Positions 10,263 to 19,838 of a stretch of 64,000 bases of DNA are shown one piece after another. This DNA comes from JAFAQB01 sp045808425. Lineage in GTDB: Archaea; Thermoproteota; Nitrososphaeria; Nitrososphaerales; Nitrososphaeraceae. The DNA lies in NCBI GenBank assembly GCA_045808425.1, contig JBJMFM010000352.1, forward strand, positions 1 through 64,000, given 5' to 3'. The notes under the pieces are model-generated. The model saw only the letters and a list, made by a program, of their open reading frames with translations, was not told the DNA's origin and searched no databases. Both the position numbers and the translations under genes were made by a program. The first letter of the stretch is position 1, and every line of letters begins with the position of its first letter.

Positions 10263-10518
10263 GAGTCCAATGCTGCTTGATAATCCAGTTGTTACATTAT
10301 AACGATGACACTTTAGTGACAAAATCATCGATCATCCTTTGCTGCTGTAATATTAAGGCCATACATGCTAAATGGTAAATAGTTTATCTCCATTGCATTT
10401 AACAGATTATTGCATTATTTTTAATAACGGATCTACAAAAGGAGGGGGCAGGGAAGGTTGTTGTTATTGTATCGTGAACGTGCATATATTTTGTTTTACT
10501 AGGATTGCAGGATAGATA

Positions 10519-11388
10519 TTATATCCGTGACACAAAAAACTCTAAGGTCTTTAATAATATTAGACCGATACTGAGCATTGGATGCCGAATCAATTTTTTC
10601 CAATTGCAGTTACTTATGAAGATTCTAATCCTATGGTAGATCTTTGTTTGTATCTCAGCGTATTTTGGATATCTGCTAGAGTATAATGCTGCATTAGCAG
10701 AATAATAGTTTTTTTTACGAAGCCATTTTGCTAAATCGAATCCTTCTTCATCGTGTAATATGACTGATTTCGTTCTTTTATTCAGTATCAGTCCTCGCAT
10801 TTCTAGTTTTTGATGAAGCGTGCTCTCTTCATAGAATATTATATCTTCATCAAATCCACCAGCTTGTACAACAAATGACTTACGGAAAAAACGTGCCGAT
10901 TCTATTTTTGATCCAGCATAAAGGGATCTTTCAAAATCTCTAACCCGCACCCAAAAGCCGGGACCAATTGAACGTTCTGGAATTATTACTCCTACAACCA
11001 TGCAATCACATGAGCATATAGAAACACATTCCGAAATAACCGTTGGCTGTAATATCATGTCTGAATCTATAAAAAACAAAAAATCACCAGTTGTTTTTGA
11101 TATGCCAAAATTTTTTGCAGTTGTTCTTTCGCCAGTAGCTAGGTATATCTTAGCATTGAAATTAGATGCAATCTCTGCTGTGTTATCTGAAGAATGTGCA
11201 TCGATTACAATGATTTCAATATCCTTGTAGCTTTGCAGTCTGATGGACTCTAAACACTTGTATAATGTTTTAGCTGAATTCATGGTGGGAATAATTATTG
11301 ATACGCGATTATTGACTGGCTCATGAAAAAATATATCGGTATTATCTTGCTTGAGCAAAAGTGTTTTCTTAACTAGCTTGTAGGACAA
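10519..11388 (-). CDS. Glycosyltransferase family 2 (GT-A fold)
   Basis: A 289-residue enzyme with a GT2 start VSIIIPTMNSAKTLYKCLESI, the second strand IIVIDAHSSDNT, the metal-binding DxD-type motif in FFIDSDM, and a downstream acceptor-side GGFDED/EES segment. The C-terminal residues 265-289 are hydrophobic and may attach it to the membrane. The family transfers sugars from nucleotide-sugars with inversion. It is convergent with the GT4 gene 256 bases away; a purine-rich tract with several G runs lies between them at about 10433-10461. The sugar and acceptor are not predictable. Confidence 0.85.
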   Translation of the reverse strand: MSYKLVKKTLLLKQDNTDIFFHEPVNNRVSIIIPTMNSAKTLYKCLESIRLQSYKDIEIIVIDAHSSDNTAEIASNFNAKIYLATGERTTAKNFGISKTTGDFLFFIDSDMILQPTVISECVSICSCDCMVVGVIIPERSIGPGFWVRVRDFERSLYAGSKIESARFFRKSFVVQAGGFDEDIIFYEESTLHQKLEMRGLILNKRTKSVILHDEEGFDLAKWLRKKNYYSANAALYSSRYPKYAEIQTKIYHRIRIFISNCNWKKLIRHPMLSIGLILLKTLEFFVSRI

Positions 11389-12032
11389 ATAAGTCTTTTT
11401 CCTATTTTCCTCTATTAAAAATAATCTATGACAATGGCGATATCGAATGTCTTATCCGCATAGGTTCGCCTATGTAATGTAACCATCAAAATATCGTTCG
11501 TGGTTGATTTAATCTAGACAAATTCATAATGTTACTATTTTAAAGTAACAATATCAAAATGAAGTGTCGAAGATACAGGTAACATTCAGAGACGTCTCTA
11601 CGTATGTTGCAACATAAGTCGTCATCCAATATATGATGTATTGAAATAAAACAGAATAAGGAGGGAGATAAGAAAATGGAAAAGTATTGGCGGTCCATAT
11701 TTTCTAGGTATTCGTATTATTGTTATTATTATTATTATTATTATTAGTTCAGCTAGAAAAATGTATTTGTCATGTAAGCTAATTCAAAAGCTGGAAGGTT
11801 TTTTAAAGTTCTGAAAGTTAGCACAACCGAATCCGTCAACATTTTGTTAGAGCCTTTAATAGCTCTTTTCGTCGAACAGGTGGCTGTAAATTGGTATATT
11901 AAATGTTAAGAGAAACTTAAGTGAATCCCTTACCAAAATCTTCATATATAGAATAATTAGAGCAATGGTCTGAAGGTCTGCCACATATTTTGAACAAGCA
12001 TCTTCAAATCTAAGAATTTACTGGTCTGGAAA
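11389..12032. other. Long intergenic gap with a micro-ORF and a TTA microsatellite
   Basis: About 640 bases without a recognisable gene. A 23-codon frame at 11676-11747 begins with ATG 9 bases after a strong Shine-Dalgarno-like sequence (11658-11666) and encodes a Tyr-run peptide from the trinucleotide repeat. The rest is AT-rich and probably holds the promoter of the GT2 gene on the minus strand. Confidence 0.4.
11723..11746. repeat. TTA trinucleotide microsatellite (8 copies)
   Basis: Eight perfect TTA units in a row. If the upstream micro-ORF at 11676 is translated, the repeat is read as consecutive tyrosines (TAT) up to the stop codon. Confidence 0.9.
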
Positions 12033-13925
12033 CTATGAAAAATGAGGCGAAGGGAAGTTAGATACGGACCTAATCACCAAGCCTATCAGCCATATGCAAA
12101 TAGGAATAGAAATTAAACTTGTAGTCACGGACTTTCGCAACCATGACAAAGCAATAGCTGCCGGAATTTGGAAAGGAATATCATAGAATATCCTAGCTTG
12201 GACTCGGTAATCACCGATAAGAAAGGCAATAAGCCCAATCGATAAGAAAATCATCAGGAACACAGTTGAGATATCTCGAGTATTTGACTGAAAAAGCCAG
12301 TACAAACCCAGAGAAAAAATTATGAAATTGCTGAATTGGCCACCTAAAAATGAGTACACTGAACGTGTCAGATTACTCCATCGAATGATAAACTGTTCTA
12401 GACCAGTTCCTGTTGCTTTAGCGAATTCCATATCTTTCTCGATGCCAGTCATCGAACCGGTAATAGACGTTTTAACAATATCTAAGACAACGGAAGATGA
12501 TAATATTATAAATAGTAAAACTATTCTCTTTTTATAATAATGTTTTGCCTTGATCATTATTATCAGAAATACACTCATAACCACGACTATAACGCTCCAT
12601 GTATGCACATGAGTGAACAGCAAAGCTATTAGGAGCAGTGAGAATATGGCTAAATTCAGCTTATTACTTGAATATCTTAAGGATCTAAGAAGAAATACAA
12701 ATGACAGGTATCCAATTATTAAGGCAAACCAGTTTGCATAAAAACCTGCGTATATACCAACTGTTACTTGAAATGATATCGATGTTAAAAAAGATGCCAA
12801 TAAAGCTTGCTTTTCATTTGACGTCAGCTCGCGTGTCAAAAAAAATACCGCTAAAACAAGCAGAGGACCAAGGATCAAGGGTACATGTTCAACAATCGAA
12901 TAGAAATTAGCAACATTAAGAATTTTGGCAATTGTAAATAAGAATATGAGTGTAAGCGGTCTATCTCCAAAACTCTGTACTACAAATGCTTGATGGATAA
13001 ACTCTCTATAATCAGCTGCGTGAGTCAATGCATTTGTCCATTTTACATAATAGTCTGTGTCTACACCTATTTGCCGATTATCTAAATTGATTTGCGGCTG
13101 ATGTGGGATGAGTCCTATAACCAGTGATAAGAGCATAAATAGCGAGATGTAAATGAATTTACATTTGGAATTTATTAGACCATTACTATTACTGTTACTA
13201 TTATTAGCCACGGTAGAACGGGCATTGTTAATATGCGTTATGCGTAATATTGCAGCCCTAAATTCATTCACAAATATCTTCACAGGGACATAGCTTAGTA
13301 ACAAAAGTAGCGAAGTTGCTGAAAAGCTAGATAATAACAGAAACACATCGTATTCATAATTTCTAATATGCATCAAATAATGGGAAATGGAAAAGAGTGG
13401 TGCCAAGGAAATGAAGAGACCTATAATTCCTAAGACTATTCCTGCTACTGCAAAGTAATTTGTTAACAACAAGTTAGTATCGTTATTTAGAATTTGCATC
13501 TTTTTTTGGTATACAAGTTTGTTGAATATGAGAAGTAATACTATGATAGGCATAGATATGATTGCTGCAATTTCAAGCAATAGATGAACGCCTAATGCTG
13601 CTATTAGCACCGTCAGTATGCCAAAATAAATTACTGGTAGAAAAAATCTTGACTTTCCGCGCAATGAAAGTCCAAACCATACTGCGGTCATGGAAATAAT
13701 TATTAAATGATCAATAAATTGACTGAAAATATAGGAGTGAAAAATTTCATAATAAATTATACGGTTCTCAAAAGGATAAACAGTTAGTTTTAGGTATGAG
13801 CCTACAGTATACGCATAGAATAGTGAAACTAACACAAATGAAGCAGAAGTTATAATTGATATTGAACTTGTGCCCTTTCCTAAAACAGTTGAAAGGTTAA
13901 GTATTACATGACCTTTTCTGCCCAT
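12033..13925 (-). CDS. Polytopic membrane protein, putative GT-C type glycosyltransferase
   Basis: A 630-residue protein with about fourteen hydrophobic helices spread along the whole chain and one larger outer loop near residues 265-310 (DNRQIGVDTDYYVKW). That loop contains acidic residues of the kind seen in the first outer loop of dolichol-phosphate-sugar dependent GT-C enzymes. The family is not recognised with certainty. Its position after GT2, GT4 and FkbM genes supports a role in surface glycan or polysaccharide assembly. The Asn/Ser run near 245 is low complexity. ATG start at 13925. Confidence 0.6.
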   Translation of the reverse strand: MGRKGHVILNLSTVLGKGTSSISIITSASFVLVSLFYAYTVGSYLKLTVYPFENRIIYYEIFHSYIFSQFIDHLIIISMTAVWFGLSLRGKSRFFLPVIYFGILTVLIAALGVHLLLEIAAIISMPIIVLLLIFNKLVYQKKMQILNNDTNLLLTNYFAVAGIVLGIIGLFISLAPLFSISHYLMHIRNYEYDVFLLLSSFSATSLLLLLSYVPVKIFVNEFRAAILRITHINNARSTVANNSNSNSNGLINSKCKFIYISLFMLLSLVIGLIPHQPQINLDNRQIGVDTDYYVKWTNALTHAADYREFIHQAFVVQSFGDRPLTLIFLFTIAKILNVANFYSIVEHVPLILGPLLVLAVFFLTRELTSNEKQALLASFLTSISFQVTVGIYAGFYANWFALIIGYLSFVFLLRSLRYSSNKLNLAIFSLLLIALLFTHVHTWSVIVVVMSVFLIIMIKAKHYYKKRIVLLFIILSSSVVLDIVKTSITGSMTGIEKDMEFAKATGTGLEQFIIRWSNLTRSVYSFLGGQFSNFIIFSLGLYWLFQSNTRDISTVFLMIFLSIGLIAFLIGDYRVQARIFYDIPFQIPAAIALSWLRKSVTTSLISIPICIWLIGLVIRSVSNFPSPHFS

Positions 13926-14202
13926 AAGTTTTCCTGTAGGAGTTCTCTAACTGATGATAAAAACTATTAGCATATACATTTGTTAGATTATACTATATAT
14001 TAACTGCAAATTTGAAGAAGCAATTGAAGTAGGAGCCACTATGAGTTTTTTATTCTTATATTTCATATCCTCTTATTATCTGCAAGTAAACTTTGCAAAC
14101 AATAATAGTATACTATCAAAGCAAATTCTCTTAATATTTACAACATCCAGTTAATTAGCCGGTAGTAAATTCGCTATATTTCTGGCAGTATTATTATATT
14201 TA

Positions 14203-15432
14203 TTATCTCTTTCTCATTCTTTCTATCTCTTTAGCTAACGCTATGCCTGCTTTTTCATCCATATTTGATACCTCGGTAATTTCATTAGGGTTCATCTTCG
14301 CATTAATCACTATCCGAATAAGATACGGTAAGTAAAAAGAGCCGAATACACTTGTGGAAGTATGCATTAAATGCGCCATATCCTCCAGCACAGGTCTTAA
14401 TGATCGACTGCGCGCAAATATAGGTCCCATAACATCCCATCTCATTGGATACTGACTATATCTTATTGCTTTATTGCAACTCTTATTAAATAAGTCATTA
14501 GCTATTATATTGTTGATATATTTTAGAAGACTCCATTGCCTTTTTCTTCCTATTCGGCCTACTATAATATCTGCTCTCGATAGAATGTCTAGGATAGCAG
14601 CAAGGGTTTCAAGATCAATTCGCGATAAAACAACACTTGAAAACAATGCACCAAGCATATCCTTTCGTCTTTCTTCTGTAGACATACCAAAGCGCGGATC
14701 TTGATAAGTGGCATCTGCGCTTAGCAAAAATGATCTAGCAGTATCTTCGTTTTCAGATCCGAAGAATCCGTTAACTGCCTTAGCAATATCAATATCAATC
14801 TTCGTGTTTGCTGTTGTATCATAGCCTGAAAGTTTTGCCTGTAGACTGTTTAACAATAAACGAACATCTCCATTACTCTTATCTACAATCGAAATCTTTT
14901 CGCTAGGGCTCAGTTTCTTGCGCTGATCCTTGAGAACATGGTCCAAAAATAACATAAGTAATCTAGGAGGAACAGGATTGAACTCTATGATCTTGGAGAC
15001 TTTCGCCAGCTCTTTGGTTTTTGCATCTCTATTATTTGCAGCCATGATAACTGGAATGGTAGGCTGCTTCATTATCCTTACAATGGATTCCATTCCACCT
15101 GTATCTTCTCTGCCAGAAATTCCATCAACTTCATCTAAAAACAATAACATTTTTTTTCCAAAGATACTTGTGTTTACAAGTATCGGCATAATTAGCTGTT
15201 CTAATTCTTCTCGATTCCTAGTATCGCTAGCGTTCATCTCAATCAAGTCATAATCCAGCTGGCTGGCTAATACGTGAACGAGTGTTGTTTTGCCGACACC
15301 GGGTGGCCCAATTAAAAGCAGAGGTTTACTACCACTAACCCATCCTTTCAGCCATTTCATGACCATTAGTCTTTCGTCCTCGTTTCCTATCATTTCTTGT
15401 ACTCTGGCAGGACGGTAAATTTCGGACCACAT
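14203..15432 (-). CDS. rfcL: Replication factor C large subunit (clamp loader)
   Basis: A 409-residue AAA+ ATPase. It begins MWSEIYRPARVQEMIGN, typical for archaeal RfcL. Walker A GPPGVGKTT is at 42-50, Walker B LLFLDEVDG at 96-104, and sensor-1 MAANNRDA near 134. The C-terminal collar domain follows. With the small RFC subunit it loads the PCNA clamp at primer ends. The length is somewhat below that of euryarchaeal RfcL (about 450-500); the extended PIP-containing tail is short or absent, ending in EIERMRKR. Neighbours are unrelated, so it is probably expressed alone. Confidence 0.92.
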   Translation of the reverse strand: MWSEIYRPARVQEMIGNEDERLMVMKWLKGWVSGSKPLLLIGPPGVGKTTLVHVLASQLDYDLIEMNASDTRNREELEQLIMPILVNTSIFGKKMLLFLDEVDGISGREDTGGMESIVRIMKQPTIPVIMAANNRDAKTKELAKVSKIIEFNPVPPRLLMLFLDHVLKDQRKKLSPSEKISIVDKSNGDVRLLLNSLQAKLSGYDTTANTKIDIDIAKAVNGFFGSENEDTARSFLLSADATYQDPRFGMSTEERRKDMLGALFSSVVLSRIDLETLAAILDILSRADIIVGRIGRKRQWSLLKYINNIIANDLFNKSCNKAIRYSQYPMRWDVMGPIFARSRSLRPVLEDMAHLMHTSTSVFGSFYLPYLIRIVINAKMNPNEITEVSNMDEKAGIALAKEIERMRKR

Positions 15433-15752
15433 GTTACTAAATATGTCTACACACTGACAATTAGTTCAATATTGACCTTGTGTTTTATATTACGAGATAC
15501 ACTATATAGATAAACTATAAGTGTATAAGCTGGACATTTGCAATACTACTACTATCTTCGTATAATGAAAGAGTTCGCTTAAAACTTCCATATCTTCATT
15601 GCCTTACACATTATGTATGTGATAGCATAGCTTCAACATTGTAGCATTTGGCCTTGCCCTAGGAGTTGTTCTTCTTCTTCTGCTGCTGCTGTATAGAATT
15701 ATTGCTTGCTATAGTTTAATATGTGTATAACATAGTCTGAAAAAATGCAAAT
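15433..15752. other. Intergenic gap between divergent rfcL and aminotransferase genes
   Basis: About 320 bases, including a short pair of trinucleotide runs (TTC and TGC) at about 15668-15691. It must carry the two divergent promoters. No further gene was seen. Confidence 0.5.
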
Positions 15753-16877
15753 ATGAGTAGCTGGGAAAAGATAAGGAAGGAATTTCCTGTTACTAAAAGC
15801 TATACTTATTTGGCAAATGCAGCTATTTCACCTATACCGATACCAGTAGTTGAAGCAACTTTAAGGTTTTATGACGGTATGCTAAATCACGGGGGTACCC
15901 TATGGGAGAATTGGATGGAAGAAATGGAGCAAACAAGAGAGGTATATGCAGAGTTTATTAATGCATCTTCAGACGAAGTAGGCTTTACTCATTCTACAAG
16001 CGAGGGTATGAATATAATAGCGCATATGCTCTCCGCTAAGGGCAGCGTTATATCAAACGAACTTGAATTTCCATCTTCTGTCTTACCGTGGTTAAACAGA
16101 GGCTCGGATATCCATTTTGTGAGAGCTAAAAATGGAAGGATACTGAAACAGGATATTGCCGATGCCATCAATACTAAGACTAGGACTGTAGTAATAAGCC
16201 ATGTACAGTATTCAACTGGATTTCGTCAAGATTTGGTAGATCTCAGTGAACTAACTACAAAGTGTGGGTTGTATCTAGTTGTGAATCCAACACAATCTCT
16301 TGGCGCTTTACACTTTGACGTCAAAGACTTTTGTGTTGACTTTATGGCTTCCAATGGTCATAAATGGATTCTGTCATCTTTTGGAGTTGGCACTATTTTT
16401 ATAAAAAAAGAATATCTAGAAGATATTCATCAGTTTCATCCGCCTTTTTTTAGTCAATTTGGACAGAAGCAACGAGAGATATTTGATAATAGTAAGATAA
16501 ATATGTCTAATACCGCATCAAGGTTTGAACTTGGTTCACCTCACTTTTCAAATATATTGTCATTAAAGGCAGCCATTGAATATATATCCAAAATTGGAAT
16601 AACACAGATTGAAAGACGGATTCTCAGTCTCACTTCATATCTAGTCGAAAAACTACATGAATTGAATCTGGAGATTATCTCGCCATTAAAAGAAGAAAAA
16701 TGGAGATCCGGGATAATTGTATTTAAGATGCACAACGTAGATGAAATTGTCAGGAAGTTGGAAAAAAGGAGAATAATTGTGTCAGCTAGAGGAGGAGGAA
16801 TCAGAGTCTCACCTCATCTTTATAATAATGAAGAGGATATTGATAGGCTGGCACAAGAACTTGGAAATTTGATATAA
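15753..16877 (+). CDS. Class V aminotransferase (PLP-dependent, cysteine desulfurase/isopenicillin-N epimerase-like)
   Basis: A 374-residue fold-type I PLP enzyme. The Schiff-base lysine is K204 in SNGHKW, preceded by the cofactor-binding VNPTQSLGALHFDV segment, where NPTQS replaces the usual DxxQ (D to N). VISHVQYSTGF and FTHSTSEGMN fit the class V core. The desulfurase active-site cysteine loop is not evident, so the reaction may be a C-S or C-N lyase, epimerase or aminotransferase. It stands alone between rfcL and the peptidase gene. ATG start; no signal peptide. Confidence 0.83.
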   Translation: MSSWEKIRKEFPVTKSYTYLANAAISPIPIPVVEATLRFYDGMLNHGGTLWENWMEEMEQTREVYAEFINASSDEVGFTHSTSEGMNIIAHMLSAKGSVISNELEFPSSVLPWLNRGSDIHFVRAKNGRILKQDIADAINTKTRTVVISHVQYSTGFRQDLVDLSELTTKCGLYLVVNPTQSLGALHFDVKDFCVDFMASNGHKWILSSFGVGTIFIKKEYLEDIHQFHPPFFSQFGQKQREIFDNSKINMSNTASRFELGSPHFSNILSLKAAIEYISKIGITQIERRILSLTSYLVEKLHELNLEIISPLKEEKWRSGIIVFKMHNVDEIVRKLEKRRIIVSARGGGIRVSPHLYNNEEDIDRLAQELGNLI

Positions 16878-16994
16878 TTGTTTAACTGATCCAAGCAAGT
16901 CCTAGCATTTAATGGCACAAAATAATTTTTTTCAAAAAAAGTACTGCTTAGATAATGCTAATTTTTTGTAATAGTTTGCTTGTTTGCTGTGCTA

Positions 16995-17702
16995 TTATAG
17001 ATTAGTTATGCAGCTATATCTGCTTAGCACCTTTCTATGATATTTGTAATCCGGATCTTCCATATTGACCAATTCCCAGAATCTTTTTGAGTGGTTAAGC
17101 TCTTTGAGATGCATTAACTCATGAATAATTACATAGTCTATTATCTCAGAAGGAAGGGCTGCTAGAAATAAATTAAAGTTTAGATTCTTATTCTTGGAGC
17201 AGCTACCCCATCTTGACTTTTGACTCTTTATTAAGACTCTATTATACCCAAGATCTAGTTCACTAGAGATTCGAGGAAGACGCTCAAATATTATTTTAGA
17301 AGTTTGACCTTTATACCATGTTCTGATAGCTTCTCTATATTTACGCCTGTCTCTGACATGAAATGTTATTAACTTGAGGTTATCTGAAATGACGTTAAAT
17401 GGAATTTTATCTTTTACTATTTGCAGTTTATAGATGGACCCAAGAAAAGCAATTGAATCTTCATTGATAATACTTTCTTGTCCAAATTTGTCGACAAACC
17501 TTCCATAATATTTATAGATTTTGAAAATCCAATTCTTTCTAGTATGTATGAATCTTATTATATTTTGAACTTCATAGTTAGCCGGAACAACAACATGTAT
17601 TCCATAGATATTTGCTTCTAGTCGTACACTTTTTGATCTTGTACTTCTTTTAATTTTTATATTTAAAATTTGACCATTAGAAAGACTTACAGGTACAGAC
17701 AC
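16995..17702 (-). CDS. YgjP-like M48-family metallopeptidase domain protein
   Basis: A 235-residue protein of the YgjP/DUF45 family. The zinc-binding motif HELMH is at residues 194-198 and the third ligand region follows in LNHSKRFWELV. The upstream segment SQKSRWGSCS is the family hallmark. These are compact zinc peptidase-like proteins of unknown substrate, often found near restriction or DNA-repair genes, which is not the case here. The start is GTG at 17702. Cytoplasmic, with no membrane segment. Confidence 0.85.
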   Translation of the reverse strand: MSVPVSLSNGQILNIKIKRSTRSKSVRLEANIYGIHVVVPANYEVQNIIRFIHTRKNWIFKIYKYYGRFVDKFGQESIINEDSIAFLGSIYKLQIVKDKIPFNVISDNLKLITFHVRDRRKYREAIRTWYKGQTSKIIFERLPRISSELDLGYNRVLIKSQKSRWGSCSKNKNLNFNLFLAALPSEIIDYVIIHELMHLKELNHSKRFWELVNMEDPDYKYHRKVLSRYSCITNL

Positions 17703-17835
17703 ACTTTAACAAAGAACTCCATTTCACATTAGTTTTAAGAGCTTTGCTGGAATATATATAACGGGGCTTGTTTTTGTATAGAATTCATGTTTAACTTATT
17801 GTACGATATCCATTCTAAATAAAACAACAAAGAAA

Positions 17836-17982
17836 ATGAAGGGAAAGCGTGTCATACTTCGAGTTTTAATCTTTACAGGGTTAGAGTTTTCTATGACTGG
17901 ATATTATCGTACTCATATAGATAAAAATGCACATTTTTTACATACTTTGCCGTATTTTACCCTTTTTATTTTTGTGTATTGA
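17836..17982 (+). CDS. Possible 48-residue peptide in the gap upstream of the VTT/DedA gene
   Basis: An ATG-initiated frame encoding a basic N-terminus (MKGKRVILRVL) and an aromatic/hydrophobic tail. It has no recognisable domain. It lies in a 340-base gap (17703-18042) that otherwise holds only AT-rich sequence and the minus-strand promoter of the peptidase gene. Chance occurrence is quite possible. Confidence 0.2.
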   Translation: MKGKRVILRVLIFTGLEFSMTGYYRTHIDKNAHFLHTLPYFTLFIFVY

Positions 17983-18042
17983 AATTTGTGCGTATTAGCA
18001 AGACAAGAGATTATGTATGTTCTGATATATTGTGATGGATAC

Positions 18043-18531
18043 CTATGAAAAAATAGATGGTAAAATCCAGCTGCTAAAGAATATAATTGCCGTTGCCTTA
18101 AACACTTTACCTGTTATCATAACTATTATAAAATTTTTCAAATTATATCTTTTCGCTCCTGCAATCATTGGTACGATATCTCCGACTATAGGGATCCACG
18201 GAGAAAAAAATATAATTAGCCATCCGTATCTTTCCAACAAGGCACCGCTCGTATCTTCGTATTTTTTGCGAGGTTTTTTGTGAAGAATTTTTAAGAACTT
18301 GTTCCCACTAAAACCTATGTAATAAGCTATAAACCCGCCTACTATCGAGCTGATTGTCAATACTGCAAATACAATAAGCTTGTCTTTACCAGCTAATAGT
18401 AACGCTGATATTGTTAATTCTGTAGGGATAGGGATTATTGAGGATAGCATTCCATTTAAGAATAACCCTATAAGACCGTATTTTACGAAAAATGAGTTAT
18501 GCACTATGGATTCAATAATGTCATAAACCAT
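18043..18531 (-). CDS. DedA/VTT-domain (SNARE-associated) membrane protein, YqaA-like
   Basis: A 162-residue integral membrane protein with four to five hydrophobic segments. It carries the family pattern: an early re-entrant-type stretch SSIIPIPTELTISALLLAGK, the conserved glycine-rich segment GGFIAYYIGFSGNK, and the second re-entrant region FFSPWIPIVGDIVPMIAGAKRYNLKNF, with arginine and proline positions typical of DedA proteins. The family is implicated in membrane lipid scrambling and homeostasis in other organisms; its role in ether-lipid membranes is not defined. It is shorter than bacterial DedA (about 200). Confidence 0.82.
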   Translation of the reverse strand: MVYDIIESIVHNSFFVKYGLIGLFLNGMLSSIIPIPTELTISALLLAGKDKLIVFAVLTISSIVGGFIAYYIGFSGNKFLKILHKKPRKKYEDTSGALLERYGWLIIFFSPWIPIVGDIVPMIAGAKRYNLKNFIIVMITGKVFKATAIIFFSSWILPSIFS

Positions 18532-18559
18532 CGGTGTTAAGATGTCGGTAAAGCTTTAT

Positions 18560-18682
18560 CTACTTACTTATTCTCTTAATAGTGTAGCATATGACAGTAG
18601 CTAGGGTTCCATGAAGTTCAAATTTAATGCCATATTTGTCTTTTAGTTTTCTCTTAAACGAGTGATGGACTTGTTTTATCAT
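18560..18682 (-). CDS. Small conserved-looking protein, 40 residues
   Basis: A frame too short for usual gene callers, starting at ATG 18682 and ending 28 bases before the start of the downstream VTT/DedA gene, on the same strand. The product is basic and amphipathic (KRKLKDKYGIKFELHGTLAT) and ends TIKRISK. The composition looks coding rather than random, and the spacing suggests co-transcription with the membrane protein. No family is recognised. Confidence 0.4.
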   Translation of the reverse strand: MIKQVHHSFKRKLKDKYGIKFELHGTLATVICYTIKRISK

Positions 18683-19058
18683 GTTACGTATCAATTAACA
18701 TGGTGGACACTAAGTTTTATAATTGAGAATATCTCTATTAAGGTTCTTCCACACTCTTACATTAGTAATAATTTGCAAATTATACGCGCACTGTACTTTA
18801 GCCGCAATATCGTTAAATGTGGATCCTACACAGATCTATAAATCAAATATTAGCGGATTTTCAACTTCTGCTAAAGCCACCATATCATTGACTGGTTTAG
18901 TTTTAGTATAACTACATCGGCTAGAATTGAGAATGCAATGAAGAGAGAAACAATATTTGATATGCGATTGTAGATAAAAAATGAGAGCTAAAAATTACTC
19001 CATGACATATCATCTATTTTTCTTGATACAATTAAGCATTCATGTAATACTCTACTGA
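18683..19058. other. Intergenic gap
   Basis: About 376 bases between two minus-strand genes. The only open frames are short and compositionally random. No hairpin terminator stands out. It presumably holds the promoter for the 40-residue protein and the VTT/DedA gene. Confidence 0.4.
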
Positions 19059-19838
19059 TTAAACAGCCTTCATTTTTCTGAATGAAAATGTCCCCAATAG
19101 TCCTAATGCTATTGTAGCTGCAAACAGTATGCTGATATCTTCTGCATATGTATGTCTTGATGTTAGCATCATGGCGTTTCTTAGTGCATCCACTGCATAG
19201 GTCACCGGATTCACGGTTGTTAGAAATGAAAGCCATTCAGGAAGATTCTTTAGTGGAAAAAGCGCTCCGCTTAGAAAGAAAAGTGGAAATACCACGAAGC
19301 TGACTATAAGCTGAAACCCCTCTAAACTCTCAATATAACTACCCATAGTAAGTCCAACTGATGTGAGCGCAAATGAAAGAAGTAGAACAACTGCAACTAT
19401 TTGAATTATGGAATAAGCATTGAATTGGATTCCTATTGGTCCTCCCACTAGTAGAAGTATGGATATTTGAACTAATGAAGTAGTCATACCGCCGAACGTT
19501 TTACCTACGAAGATAGTTTCTCTACTAACAGGAGCAACCATTACACTTTTTAGAAAATCAAATTTCCTATCCCAAATTATGTAGGAGCCAAAGAAGACTG
19601 AAGTGAATATGACTGACATGCTGATTATACCTGGAAAAATGAATATTTGATAATCTACTCCGACAGAAGGGTTAGCAGATCCTAAACCTGAACCTATGAC
19701 AAAAAGCCAAAGTAACGGCGTGAAAATAGAAGCAATTAATCTACTTCTTTCTCTCAAAAATACTTTGAATTCTCTAAGCCATACGGCGTATAGTGCACTC
19801 AGAATCAGTTTTAAATTCCGATATCTGCTAAGTTCCAT
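19059..19838 (-). CDS. ABC-2 type transporter permease (DrrB/daunorubicin-exporter-like), orphan
   Basis: A 259-residue permease with six hydrophobic segments. The N-terminal cytoplasmic helix WLREFKVFLRERSRL leads into the first span. The ABC-2 signature region is LSGALFPLKNLPEWLSFLTTVNPVTYAVDALR, near residues 185-220. Such permeases export drugs, lipids or polysaccharides with a separate ATPase. No ATPase gene lies within the flanking 1 kb on either side, so the partner must be encoded elsewhere or has been lost. ATG start at 19838. Confidence 0.86.
   Translation of the reverse strand: MELSRYRNLKLILSALYAVWLREFKVFLRERSRLIASIFTPLLWLFVIGSGLGSANPSVGVDYQIFIFPGIISMSVIFTSVFFGSYIIWDRKFDFLKSVMVAPVSRETIFVGKTFGGMTTSLVQISILLLVGGPIGIQFNAYSIIQIVAVVLLLSFALTSVGLTMGSYIESLEGFQLIVSFVVFPLFFLSGALFPLKNLPEWLSFLTTVNPVTYAVDALRNAMMLTSRHTYAEDISILFAATIALGLLGTFSFRKMKAV

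Noticed and set aside
10433..10461. G-rich tract as a possible quadruplex between GT4 and GT2
   Set aside because: G runs are of uneven length, mostly two to three, and it is a single occurrence; too weak to claim.
18723..18911. 62-residue plus-strand frame
   Set aside because: Random-looking composition and no start context.
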